64,000 bases of DNA. It comes from Allorhizocola rhizosphaerae. Its GTDB lineage: Bacteria; Actinomycetota; Actinomycetes; Mycobacteriales; Micromonosporaceae. The notes beneath the pieces were generated by a model, which was not told the origin of the DNA, searched no databases, and was given only the letters and a program-made list of their open reading frames with translations. A program made the position numbers and the translations under genes. This document shows, one piece after another, positions 7,848-18,029 of the stretch (position 1 is the stretch's first letter; each line of letters opens with the position of its first letter). Where the stretch lies: NCBI RefSeq assembly GCF_003426775.1, contig NZ_QJUG01000002.1:48764-112763 (forward strand). Direction: 5' to 3'.

Positions 7848-9449
7848 TTGAACGCCTTCGATAGACGCGATTTCTTGCGATACAGCGGCACGCTCGGCGC
7901 GGCGGCGGCCATCACCGCCACGCTCAACGCGTGCAGCGGTCCCGCCTCCACCACGACCACCGGTGCGGGCGGCGACAAGGATCTCGTCACGGCCGTCATC
8001 GGATACGGCAACAACCAGAGCTGGGACCCGACGATGACGGCGTCGGCGTTCTCGATGGCCGCCAACAACCACATCTACGAGGGCCTGATCGACACCGACC
8101 CGATCACGCGTGAGCCCTATCCGGCCCTGGCCACGGCGCTGCCCGGCGACACGAGCGCGACGTCGTGGAAGTTCAGCCTGCGCCAGGGCGCCAAGTGGCA
8201 CGACGGCAAGCCGGTCACGGTCGACGACGTGCTGTTCACGTTCCAGCGCGTGCTCGACCCGCAGGCCAACACGCTCGTGCGCTCGTTCTTCGCGTCGTGG
8301 CTCAAGGAGGTCCGCGCGGCCGGTGACAGCGCGGTGGAGCTCGTGTTCCACTTCCCGTTCCCGGACGCGCTGCAGCGCCTGACGATCGCCAAAATCATGC
8401 CCAAGCACGTGTTCGGCGCGTCCGGCGGATGGGACGAGGCCAAGGGCGGCAAGGCGGTGGGCTCGGGCCCGTACAAGCAGACCGCGCACAACCCGAAGTC
8501 CAACACCACGTTCGAGGCGTTCGCCGACTACAACGGTCCGCGCAAGCCAGCAATCAAGAAGATGAACTGGCTGTCCATTGTGGACGCCCCGGCCCGCGTC
8601 GCGAAGATCTCCGGTGGCAGCGCGGAGGCACAGATCGCGGACAACGTGCCCTACGCCAACATCGACGCGCTGCGCAAGCAGGGCCTCACGGTCGAGGGCG
8701 GCAAGGGCATGAACCACATGTTCCTCATGTTCAATACGGCCAACAAGCCGTTCGACGACGTGCGAGTCCGCCAGGCACTGCTCTACGCCATCGATACCAA
8801 GAAAATGATTGAGGTCGCGCTGAAGGGGCACGGCAGCCCGTCGACCAGCTTCCTCAACGAGCAGAACCCGTCCTATGCCAAGGCCAAGACGGTGTACGAC
8901 TACAACCCCGACAAGGCCAAGCAGCTGCTCGCGGCCGCGGGAGTGTCCAATCTGTCCATCACGCTGATGGCCGTCAACGTGAGCTGGATCGCCGACTGCC
9001 TGCCCACCATCGCCAACTCCTGGGAGGCGATCGGGATCAAAACCACGCTGGAGCCACAGGACACGAGCGCGCTGTTCACCAAGATGGACCAGTCGCAGTC
9101 GTATCAGGTGGTCGCGGCCGCGTCGAACCCCAACCAGTTCGGCCTCGACGCCGACCTGATCCTGCGCTACAACTACACATCCGGCGGCACGTGGATGAAA
9201 TACACCAAGTGGGATGGCAGCCCGGAGGCCAAAAACCTCTTCCAGCTCATGGACGCGGCGACGCGGGAGCCCAGCCCGGCCAAGAAACTCGCGCTGGTAC
9301 ACCAATATCTGGACATCATCGCCGAGCAGGCGGTGCTCTATCCGGTGGTGCACACCGAGTTGATGACCGCTTGGGACGCCAAGAAGCTGACCGGTGTGAG
9401 ACCGCAGGCCTACCCTGGCATCACCTTGTTGCAGGCTAAGAGGTCGTAA
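7848..9449 (+). CDS. Peptide-type ABC transporter substrate-binding lipoprotein (SBP family 5)
   Basis: A 533-residue solute-binding protein of the DppA/OppA type (SBP_bac_5). The N-terminus carries a twin-arginine motif (DRRDFLRYSG), a hydrophobic stretch and a lipobox ending at the Cys of LNACSG, so it is a Tat-exported lipoprotein. Family landmarks include AKWHDGKPVTVDDVLFTFQR, VGSGPY and VRQALLYAIDTKKM. The start is a TTG at 7848 with AAGGAGG five bases upstream. It heads an operon with two permeases, two ATPase modules and an N-acetylneuraminate lyase-like enzyme. Peptide-type importers are known to carry sialic acid (SatABCD of Haemophilus ducreyi), so sialic acid is the favoured substrate by context; a peptide or another oligosaccharide cannot be excluded. 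Confidence 0.92.
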   Translation: MNAFDRRDFLRYSGTLGAAAAITATLNACSGPASTTTTGAGGDKDLVTAVIGYGNNQSWDPTMTASAFSMAANNHIYEGLIDTDPITREPYPALATALPGDTSATSWKFSLRQGAKWHDGKPVTVDDVLFTFQRVLDPQANTLVRSFFASWLKEVRAAGDSAVELVFHFPFPDALQRLTIAKIMPKHVFGASGGWDEAKGGKAVGSGPYKQTAHNPKSNTTFEAFADYNGPRKPAIKKMNWLSIVDAPARVAKISGGSAEAQIADNVPYANIDALRKQGLTVEGGKGMNHMFLMFNTANKPFDDVRVRQALLYAIDTKKMIEVALKGHGSPSTSFLNEQNPSYAKAKTVYDYNPDKAKQLLAAAGVSNLSITLMAVNVSWIADCLPTIANSWEAIGIKTTLEPQDTSALFTKMDQSQSYQVVAAASNPNQFGLDADLILRYNYTSGGTWMKYTKWDGSPEAKNLFQLMDAATREPSPAKKLALVHQYLDIIAEQAVLYPVVHTELMTAWDAKKLTGVRPQAYPGITLLQAKRS

Positions 9450-10405
9450 ATGGTTGTTGTCGTCAGGATGCTGGTGCGCCGGCTCCTCCTGTTGGTGCCA
9501 CTGCTGCTCGGCGTCATCCTGTTCGTCTTCATCATCATGCGGTTCTCCAACAACAAACCGGAGTACGCATACTTCCAGGGGGCGAACCCGACGCAGGAAC
9601 AGATCAGGCAGTTCCAGGAGGAAAACGGCCTGCTCGACCCGCTGCCCGTGCGCTACGTGCGGTTCGTCGGCGATCTCGTGCAGGGCGACATGGGCACCAG
9701 CGTGCTGACGAAGGCACCGGTGTTGGACTCGGTGCTCACGGCCATGCCGCTGACGCTGCAACTGACGTTCATGGGGCTGGCGATCGCGATCGTGCTGGCG
9801 CTGGTCTTCGGGATCATCGCCGCGCTGTTCCGCGATCGCTGGCCCGATCAGGTGATCCGCCTGGTGTCGCTGATCGGGGTCGCCGCGCCCGCCTTCTGGT
9901 TGGCGCTGTTGATGATTCAGTGGCTGGCCGTGGATCGCGGCTGGTTCCCGACGGGGGGTTACATCAACCCGGCCGACTCGCTGGGCGGCTGGTTCAACTC
10001 GATGATCCTGCCTGCCCTGTCGCTGTCGTTGCCCGTTGCGGCGCAACTGACCCGCATCATCCGCACCTCGATGGTCGAAGAGCTCGACAAAGACTATGTG
10101 CGCACAGCGATCGGCAGCGGCCTGCCGCCGATCGTCGTGGTGGGGCGCAACGTGTTGCGTAACGCGCTCATCAATCCCTTGACGGTGCTGGGTTTGCGGA
10201 TCGGCTACCTGCTCGGCGGGGCGGTGGTCATCGAACAGATCTATTCACTGCCCGGCATGGGGACGTTGATGATCAATGCGGTACGGGATGGCGATCCGGC
10301 GGTGGTGCAGGGCGTGGTGCTCACCATCGCGACCGGATTCGTGGTGGTGAACTTCCTCGTCGACGTGCTCTATTTGCTGGTCAACCCGCGGTTGAGGGCG
10401 GCGTC

Positions 10406-10409
<4 letters not shown>
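9450..10409 (+). CDS. Peptide-type ABC transporter permease (DppB-like)
   Basis: A 319-residue inner-membrane permease with the long first extracytoplasmic segment and six membrane spans of the DppB/OppB family. The EAA-type coupling region is visible in RTAIGSGLPPIVVVGRNVLRNALINPLTVLG. It starts directly after the stop of the binding protein and overlaps the following permease-ATPase fusion by four bases (ATGA), so the subunits are made from one message. It should form half of the membrane channel with the N-terminal part of the next protein. Confidence 0.93.
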
Positions 10410-12266
<1,857 letters not shown>

Positions 12267-12280
<14 letters not shown>

Positions 12281-13190
12281 GCTCAAGGATGTGCACGTGG
12301 TGCACAAGGCGCGGTCGGGTGGGCTGTTCCGGCGCGACCGGGTTTACGCGCTCACCGGGGCCGATCTGACGGTCGCCAAGGGTGAGACCGTGGGCATCGT
12401 CGGCGAGTCGGGTTGTGGCAAGTCGACGCTGGCAAAAGTCATTGTAGGGCTGCAGAAGCCGACGCAAGGGACCGTCGCCTATGGAGGGTCGCATGTGGGC
12501 ATGGTGTTCCAGGACCCGTCCACCGCGATGAACCGGCGCCTGCCCATCCGCCAGATCCTGCGCGACCCGCTCGACGTGCACAAGCGCGGGACGATGGCGC
12601 AGCGGGAGGCTCGCGTGCGTGAGCTGCTCGACCTGGTCGGCCTTCCGGCGAGCGTGGCCGACGTGCTCCCCGGGCAGGTGTCCGGCGGGCAGCGGCAGCG
12701 GGTCGCGATCGCGCGGGCCCTGGCGTTGGAGCCCGAACTGGTCGTGGCCGACGAGCCGACGAGCGCACTGGACGTGTCCGTCCGGGCCCAGATCCTCAAC
12801 CTGTTGCAGGACCTGAAGGAGCGGCTCGGGCTGGCGATGGTGTTCGTGTCGCACGACATCCAGACCGTGCGGCGGATGAGCGACCGGGTCGTCACCATGT
12901 ATCTCGGCCGGATCGTGGAGCAGGCCCCGGCACTGGCCGTGCCCGACGCGACACGGCATCCATACACGCGCGCGCTGTTCTCGGCCACACCCGGGCTGCT
13001 GCACCCGATCGACCCCATCCCGCTGAGCGGACCCGTCCCATCGGCGACCCACCCGCCCAGCGGCTGCCCGTTTCGGACCAGATGCTGGCGCGCCGACGAT
13101 GTCTGCGCGACCGAGATGCCCCCGACGGCGGGGGACGGCGGTCACGAATTCCGTTGCTACCACCCGATTTCCCGTGGAGAAGACCTATGA
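12267..13190 (+). CDS. Peptide-type ABC transporter ATPase (DppF-like)
   Basis: A 307-residue ATPase with Walker A GESGCGKS, signature VSGGQRQR, Walker B LVVADEPTSALD, the H-loop VSHDIQTV and the C-terminal oligo_HPY region ending in FRTRCWRADDVC. It should pair with the ATPase half of the preceding fusion protein to drive import. Its ATG lies inside the end of the fusion gene, and its TGA overlaps the ATG of the lyase gene, so importer and catabolic enzyme are translationally coupled. Confidence 0.93.
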
Positions 13191-14110
13191 CGACCGCCTC
13201 GCTGACCGGAGTCATCCCGCCGGTCTGCACGCCGCTGACACCCGAGTTCGAAGTGGACGTCAAGTCGCTGACCCGGCTCGTCGACCACCTGCTGGACGGC
13301 GCGGTGGATGGGCTGTTCGTGCTCGGCTCGTCTTCGGAGGCGGCGTTCCTGCCGGATGCGCATCGCCGGGTCGTGGTGGACACGGTGGTGCGGCACGTGG
13401 CGGGGCAGGTGCCGGTGGTCGCGGGTGCCATCGACATGACCGCGCTGCGCGTCGCCGACCACGCGCGGACCGCGGTCGCGGCGGGGGCGGACGGGATCGT
13501 GGTGACGGCCCCGTTTTACACGCGCACGCACCCGGCCGAAATCGAGGTGCACTTCCGGACGATCGCGGCGGCTGCGGCCGTACCAATATATGCTTATGAC
13601 TTGCCGGTATCGGTCCACAGCAAGCTTCCCGGGGAGCTGTTGTTGCGATTGGGGGCCGAGGGCGTCCTCGCCGGGCTCAAAGACTCCAGCGGAGACGAGG
13701 GCGGGTTCAGGTCGGTCATTCTCGGCAAGCGGGATCGCGGGCTGGCGTTCAGCGTGCTGACCGGTTCTGAGCTCACCGTCGACTCGGCGCTGTGGATGGG
13801 CGCCGACGGGGTCGTGCCGGGACTGGGCAATGTGGACCCGCACGGCTATGTCCGGCTGTTCCGGGCCGCGCGCAGCGGCGACTGGGCGGCTGCACGGGCC
13901 GAGCAGGAGCGCCTCGTCCGCCTGTTCACCCTGGTCGGCGTCGGCGGCCCGCACATGGGCCGGGGCTCCTCGGCGCTCGGCGCGTTCAAGGCCGCGCTCT
14001 ATCTGCGCGGAATTATCGACTACCCGACAACGGCCGTGCCTCAGATTCCGCTCGACGCGGACGAAATCGCCCAGGTCGGCAAGCATTTGGCGGATGCACA
14101 ACTCCTCTGA
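13187..14110 (+). CDS. N-acetylneuraminate lyase / DHDPS-family class I aldolase
   Basis: A 307-residue TIM-barrel aldolase. Lys165 in GLKDSSGD would form the Schiff base and Tyr137 in IYAYDLP is the partner tyrosine; these numbers match the catalytic residues of E. coli NanA (Tyr137, Lys165). The pyruvate carboxylate loop reads GSSSE near 47-51. The family also holds dihydrodipicolinate synthases and keto-sugar-acid aldolases, so the substrate rests on context: last enzyme of an importer operon beside a sialidase. The expected reaction is cleavage of N-acetylneuraminate to N-acetylmannosamine and pyruvate. The ATG overlaps the upstream TGA (ATGA). No nanK, nanE or nagA/B genes lie in the window. 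Confidence 0.85.
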   Translation: MTTASLTGVIPPVCTPLTPEFEVDVKSLTRLVDHLLDGAVDGLFVLGSSSEAAFLPDAHRRVVVDTVVRHVAGQVPVVAGAIDMTALRVADHARTAVAAGADGIVVTAPFYTRTHPAEIEVHFRTIAAAAAVPIYAYDLPVSVHSKLPGELLLRLGAEGVLAGLKDSSGDEGGFRSVILGKRDRGLAFSVLTGSELTVDSALWMGADGVVPGLGNVDPHGYVRLFRAARSGDWAAARAEQERLVRLFTLVGVGGPHMGRGSSALGAFKAALYLRGIIDYPTTAVPQIPLDADEIAQVGKHLADAQLL

Positions 14111-14177
14111 TGCGCAACTAACGATCAGGTGCGATGATGGGAGCCCTTCGAACCCCTCGGCACTAAGGAGCGCAAAC

Positions 14178-14657
14178 ATGGTCGAAGGTGAGGGCGGCGG
14201 GGCGAAAGTCCTGCGCGGCCTTTTGATCGCGGCGCTGATCGTCATCGGGATCGTGCTGCTCGTCGTGTTCTGGCGGCAGGTCCTCGACGCCGGCGAGGCG
14301 ACCTTCAACTACATCTCGGATCGCTTCCCGACAGAGGCCGGCCAACAGGCGACGGTCATCATCTACCTGGTGGTCGCGGGGATCCTCGGCATCCTGTTCT
14401 CCAAGGCGGGCCATTTCACGGCATACGGGATCGCCATCGGGCTGGGCACGTTGCTATGGTTCCTGTTCTGGGAGGGCTTCCCGGCCATCGGCCTGTCGCC
14501 CAGCTGGGCGGAGAGCGCGGGCCTCGGCCACCTACCCCCGTCGATCGTCATCCTGTGGGCGGTCGTGGGCGCGGCCGTCATCACACTGGTGTTCGTGCCG
14601 CTGGAGGTCTGGGAAAAATTCCGTAAGCGCAAGCGTAGCCTGAGCGCCGAGCAATAA
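14178..14657 (+). CDS. Small integral membrane protein, unknown function
   Basis: A 159-residue protein with about four predicted membrane spans (near residues 14-31, 58-75, 80-95 and 120-142) and a basic C-terminal tail rich in Lys/Arg (EKFRKRKRS). I do not recognise a family. The ATG has AAGGAG seven bases upstream. It begins 67 bases after the lyase stop with no terminator between, so it may be the last gene of the importer operon; a strong hairpin follows it. Confidence 0.82.
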   Translation: MVEGEGGGAKVLRGLLIAALIVIGIVLLVVFWRQVLDAGEATFNYISDRFPTEAGQQATVIIYLVVAGILGILFSKAGHFTAYGIAIGLGTLLWFLFWEGFPAIGLSPSWAESAGLGHLPPSIVILWAVVGAAVITLVFVPLEVWEKFRKRKRSLSAEQ

Positions 14658-14683
14658 CGCCGGCGCCGAACCAAAGCCCAATC

Positions 14684-14713
14684 CCGGCAGTGCCACCGCT
14701 ATGGCACTGCCGG
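14684..14713. terminator. Hairpin terminator, 12-bp perfect stem
   Basis: CCGGCAGTGCCA pairs perfectly with TGGCACTGCCGG across a 6-base loop and is followed by the T-rich ATTCTTCTTAT. It ends the importer/lyase transcription unit and could also serve minus-strand transcripts arriving from 14721. Confidence 0.85.
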
Positions 14714-14720
14714 ATTCTTC

Positions 14721-14990
14721 TTATCTGGTACCGGTTTCGTTGCGCGGGCCACGCTGGAGTCCTGACGACTGGTCACACTGGACAGTCGTGTCGGCCGGTG
14801 GTAGCGGTCGCTGGTCAGTTGGTGGGAGGGCCTTTATGATCTGGGTGCGCTGGTCGGGCCGGGTGCCATGTCGTGCGAGCCACAGGAAGAGGCAGTTGCG
14901 GGCTTCCCGAGCCACGGTGGCCAGCGCTCGGACGAGCAGGGTCGTGGTGGCCAGTGCGGCCAGTGCGAGGCTCAGGGTGCTGGATGCCAT
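14721..14990 (-). CDS. Possible small membrane protein (weak call)
   Basis: An 89-residue frame with one hydrophobic segment (SSTLSLALAALATTTLLVRA) followed by a basic region (AREARNCLFLWLARHGTRPDQR) and a Pro-rich tail. The hydrophobic-then-basic pattern looks like a genuine small actinobacterial membrane protein, but there is no convincing ribosome-binding site and a plus-strand frame covers the same bases. The start at 14990 is a guess; the frame is open to 15086. It would share the terminator at 14684-14713. Confidence 0.4.
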   Translation of the reverse strand: MASSTLSLALAALATTTLLVRALATVAREARNCLFLWLARHGTRPDQRTQIIKALPPTDQRPLPPADTTVQCDQSSGLQRGPRNETGTR

Positions 14991-15393
14991 GCTGCTTATG
15001 GGAGCACCTAGCTGGGCCGTGGGGCCGCTGCCGCGCATCCACCCCGTATGGATTCGGTCCACCCGGGGTGGACCTGACTGTCTCACGGATGAGCGCGGAT
15101 GCCTCTAATGTGGCGCGGGTGGACGAATGGCAGAGCAATCACTGGAAGGCCCCTCCCCGCACCTCGGATGCCTGGCCGTATTCCCCCGACATCGCTGTGT
15201 TCGAAGCAACAAGTTCGGGGCCGGAACGTGACACCGATGTGGGCTGATCTGGACCAAATGCGAGGGCTGCGTCGCCGCGGACTGAGGCCGGCTGCTCGAA
15301 CCCAGGCCAGAAGCAGCGGGCTGTCGATCGTGCACGCGCCGGTCGGCACGCCAACTGCGGGCTAGGCTCGGTAGCGTCACGCGTCACTGATCG

Positions 15394-15525
15394 ATGACGT
15401 ACCCCACCACCAAGACGGCGCGTTGGGCTATCACCGCCCTGCTGTCGGCGTCTCTGGCCGCAACGGTCGCGGTCTGGCCCCGCACGGGATCGCGGGCAGC
15501 CGCCCGGCCGAGGAAGCTAATCTAA
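15394..15525 (+). CDS. 43-residue ORF resembling an orphan signal peptide
   Basis: The frame encodes a basic N-terminus (TTKTARW), a hydrophobic core (ITALLSASLAATVAV) and an Arg-rich tail before an early TAA. That is the shape of a secretion signal without a mature protein, so it may be the remnant of a lost exported protein. There is no clear ribosome-binding site. The sequence 15000-15390 before it shows nothing I can identify. Confidence 0.25.
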   Translation: MTYPTTKTARWAITALLSASLAATVAVWPRTGSRAAARPRKLI

Positions 15526-15829
15526 ATCCACCGCATTCGCAGAGTTAGTCTAAGCAAATTTGCATGGATGGATCAGACCTACCTTGCGAAGCGCTGGTCA
15601 GCCGACTGGCTCTTCGCAACCCTCGTCCGGATCGGACATCCGTAGCCTTCAAGCCGACCTCCCATGACCCTTGCTTTCACTCCACGAGGGCCTAAAGGGT
15701 CGGCGCGGGGATGGGCCCGGCCCACCAAGGCGCTCTCCCCTGGCGGGCTGGGCGGCGTGATCGGTTCCAGAACCCACACCGGCAACGCACCCCATGACAC
15801 AAACTCTTGCCTCACAAAAAAGTTCCGCA
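15526..15829. other. Gene-free stretch with one hairpin
   Basis: No convincing coding frame. An 8-bp inverted repeat TTGCGAAG/CTTCGCAA (15584-15591 and 15612-15619) has partly pairing inner arms and could form a stem-loop. It lies more than 200 bases downstream of the membrane-protein gene that ends at 15830. The rest shows no recognised element. Confidence 0.5.
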
Positions 15830-16435
15830 TCACCTTCGCGCGAGGCGGGTCCAGAGGGCGGTGGCGAGCCAGAGGCAGCCGGCGGCCATGAGCACGCCGT
15901 GGGCGATGCGGGCCGCGGGTGGGGCGAAGAACTGCGGCAGGAAGAGGACGAAGCCGAGCGCGAACGGTATGGCGGACAAGCGCGGAAGTTCGCCGGAACG
16001 CCAGACCGCGACGGCCGCAAGCACGGCGCCGATGCCGAGAGTGATCAGGCCGATGGCGAACATGGTGGCGGCGACGGTGTTGTAGCGGAACGCTTCGGCG
16101 ATCCCCACGAGGTCGGCTCCCGGGCTGTGTGCGACGGCGTAGAGCCCGAAATCCTCGGCGCCATAATAGGGCAGGGTCAGGCCAGCACCGATCCACGTGA
16201 CGACGGCCGCCGCGAGCCCGAGCCGGAACCGGTGCAGCGCAAGCAACCCCAGCGGCACGAGGACGAAGCCGAGCATGGCGAACAGGTGCGAGGCGACCCA
16301 CGCGCCAGACCCGATCGAAGCGCGTGCACCCTCCAAAGTAGACTCGTCGTGCCACGGCCGGAACACCGGATAGAGCAGGAACAGCACTCCGGCCGCGGCC
16401 AGGGCGACGGACGCGAAGCGGTAACGTTGAATCAC
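15830..16435 (-). CDS. Integral membrane protein, unknown function
   Basis: A 201-residue, very hydrophobic protein with about six membrane spans and the short loop motif LPYYGAEDFGLYAVA between spans. I do not recognise a characterised family. Its ATG overlaps the end of the TetR gene by four bases, so the two are translationally coupled, and it is probably the main target of that regulator. Confidence 0.85.
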   Translation of the reverse strand: MIQRYRFASVALAAAGVLFLLYPVFRPWHDESTLEGARASIGSGAWVASHLFAMLGFVLVPLGLLALHRFRLGLAAAVVTWIGAGLTLPYYGAEDFGLYAVAHSPGADLVGIAEAFRYNTVAATMFAIGLITLGIGAVLAAVAVWRSGELPRLSAIPFALGFVLFLPQFFAPPAARIAHGVLMAAGCLWLATALWTRLARR

Positions 16436-17001
16436 CTTATTTTCTCCTTGGGCAGGCTCGCGACGAACATGTCGATGAGCTGTTGATAGGTGTCGTCGAG
16501 CCTTTCGGGCAGGCCGAAGCCACCGGCCGCCTCCAGTGAGGCGAAGCCGTGCATGATGACCCGCATGCAGCGCGTGGCATGCACCGCAGCCGCGCCGCGC
16601 AGGCCGTAACCGCGCAGCACCGCGAGTAACACGTTTATCAGCTTGGCGCCCGCGTCTGCCGTGAGCGGATGGTGCAGCGCGTCGAGCGGCATCAGCGCGT
16701 ATCGGTGCGGATGCTTGACCACATAGGATCGCCCAGTCTGCAGCAGCGCCGACACGGCCTCGTCGCGGCTGAGGCCCATCACCGCGTCGGTCAGCTCCTG
16801 GGCGAGCTCGGACATCACCCGCGCGCCGGCGAGCGCGCGCAGCTCGGCCAGGCCCGCGACGTGCTTGTAGAGCGACGGCGTCGCCACACCCGTGCGGGCG
16901 GCCACCGATGCCAGCGTGAGCGCCCCATGTCCTTGCGCATCAACGATTTCCAGTGCCGCATCGATGACCGCCGACGGCGACAACCCTGCCCTAGGACTCA
17001 T
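16432..17001 (-). CDS. TetR/AcrR-family transcriptional regulator
   Basis: A 189-residue regulator. The N-terminal helix-turn-helix is clear (GHGALTLASVAARTGVATPSLYKHVAG). The C-terminal helical ligand domain has the HPHRYALMPLDALHHP segment seen in the WHG-type TetR C-terminal group. It is followed by, and overlaps, the membrane-protein gene, so it likely controls its own operon. A GCTAA-5 bp-TTAGC inverted repeat lies ten bases upstream of the start and is the obvious operator. The ligand is unknown. Confidence 0.9.
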   Translation of the reverse strand: MSPRAGLSPSAVIDAALEIVDAQGHGALTLASVAARTGVATPSLYKHVAGLAELRALAGARVMSELAQELTDAVMGLSRDEAVSALLQTGRSYVVKHPHRYALMPLDALHHPLTADAGAKLINVLLAVLRGYGLRGAAAVHATRCMRVIMHGFASLEAAGGFGLPERLDDTYQQLIDMFVASLPKEKIR

Positions 17002-17010
17002 AGCCTAAAA

Positions 17011-17025
17011 GCTAACATCATTAGC
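17011..17025. promoter_or_regulatory. Candidate TetR operator
   Basis: GCTAA-CATCA-TTAGC, a 5-bp inverted repeat with a 5-bp spacer, directly upstream of the tetR start at 17001. A neighbouring TAGCC and further GCTAA-like half-sites extend the symmetry. It is AT-rich compared with the surroundings, as promoter DNA would be. Confidence 0.5.
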
Positions 17026-17043
17026 CTGTACGGGTCAAGGCCG

Positions 17044-17994
17044 CTACGACAGCGCGATCGGCTCCCAGGAGAAGACGGTGGGCGTGCGGGGGTCAACGGT
17101 GACGCGCAGCCACGCGGTGGCCGTGTCGCCGAACGTTTCCAGGCGGGTCAGGTTGGGCACGCCGGCGTAGCCGGGCTCGACCTCGTACACGTGCTCGTCG
17201 CCGTGGGCCAGGATCACGGGCTTGCCGAAAGCCGTGGCACGCGAAGCGATTCTGGCTCGGATGTCGGCGAAGCCCGGCGTGCCCAACGGCTCGGCCTGCA
17301 TGAGCAGGAACACGCCGGCCGCCTTCGCCGCAGAGGCTGTGGCGAACGCGGCATCGATCCAGTCGAGCGAGGCCGCCTTGCGCGCCTCGAACTCTGCCAA
17401 CCGAAGGTCGGGCCGGTCACCGCCGGGCAGCTGCGCCCATGGGGCGAGGTCGTTCTCGCTGCCGACGACGTGGACGGTGGCGAACACGACACGGCTGCGC
17501 ACGAACATCACGTTTTCGATGTACGGGCGGTGACGCGGGTCGAGCGACTGCGGCACGACCGGCATCGGGCGGCCGCCGGTGGTCCAACCCGGGTTGGGGA
17601 AGAACACGCGGCGCACGGCTTCGAGACGCTCGGTGGGAAGGTATCCTCCGGCCGCCGTGCGGTGGCAATCGGTCCATTCGTTGTCGCCCGGCGTGAGCAC
17701 GAACGGGTCTTCGAAGGTGTTGTACAGCGTGGCCAGATCGGCGAACCGGGCATCGTCGCATGTGGACGATCCGTTCTTGATGTCGCCCGCGTGCAGCACG
17801 ATGCGTACCTTATTGTCGGCGTTGACGGCCGCAACGAGCTGCGGAAAGACGGCCCGCTGCGCGTCGCCGTAGGGCGTGTCGCCGAGCAGCGCGAAGGTGA
17901 TGGCTGACGCGGAGGGCGGGGCCGATGCGTTGGCTGCGGCGGGGGCCAAGACAAGTGCGGCGGTCAGGCCGGTCGCGATGAGTCGAAGTCTCAT
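17044..17994 (-). CDS. Secreted calcineurin-like metallophosphoesterase
   Basis: A 316-residue protein with a cleavable Sec signal (about residues 1-23, ending ANASA). The metallophosphoesterase pattern is readable: LLGDTPYGD (metal Asp), LHAGDIKNGSS, TPGDNEWTDC (GDNE), and the late histidine motif ILAHGDEHVYE. It should act outside the membrane as a two-metal phosphatase or phosphodiesterase; the substrate cannot be told. It is the downstream neighbour of the GHL10 gene on the same strand, 35 bases away. Confidence 0.88.
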   Translation of the reverse strand: MRLRLIATGLTAALVLAPAAANASAPPSASAITFALLGDTPYGDAQRAVFPQLVAAVNADNKVRIVLHAGDIKNGSSTCDDARFADLATLYNTFEDPFVLTPGDNEWTDCHRTAAGGYLPTERLEAVRRVFFPNPGWTTGGRPMPVVPQSLDPRHRPYIENVMFVRSRVVFATVHVVGSENDLAPWAQLPGGDRPDLRLAEFEARKAASLDWIDAAFATASAAKAAGVFLLMQAEPLGTPGFADIRARIASRATAFGKPVILAHGDEHVYEVEPGYAGVPNLTRLETFGDTATAWLRVTVDPRTPTVFSWEPIALS

Positions 17995-18029
17995 GCGGCG
18001 ATTGTTGGCATGCCGAGCTGACCGTCGGG

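Noticed and set aside
7643..8074. Minus-strand frame across the importer leader
   Set aside because: It is antisense to the start of a clear binding protein, and its repeats only reflect the duplicated leader.
13187..14110. Housekeeping dihydrodipicolinate synthase (dapA)
   Set aside because: Active-site numbering fits NanA, and it is coupled to an importer operon beside a sialidase; no lysine-pathway neighbours are present. Substrate remains unproved.
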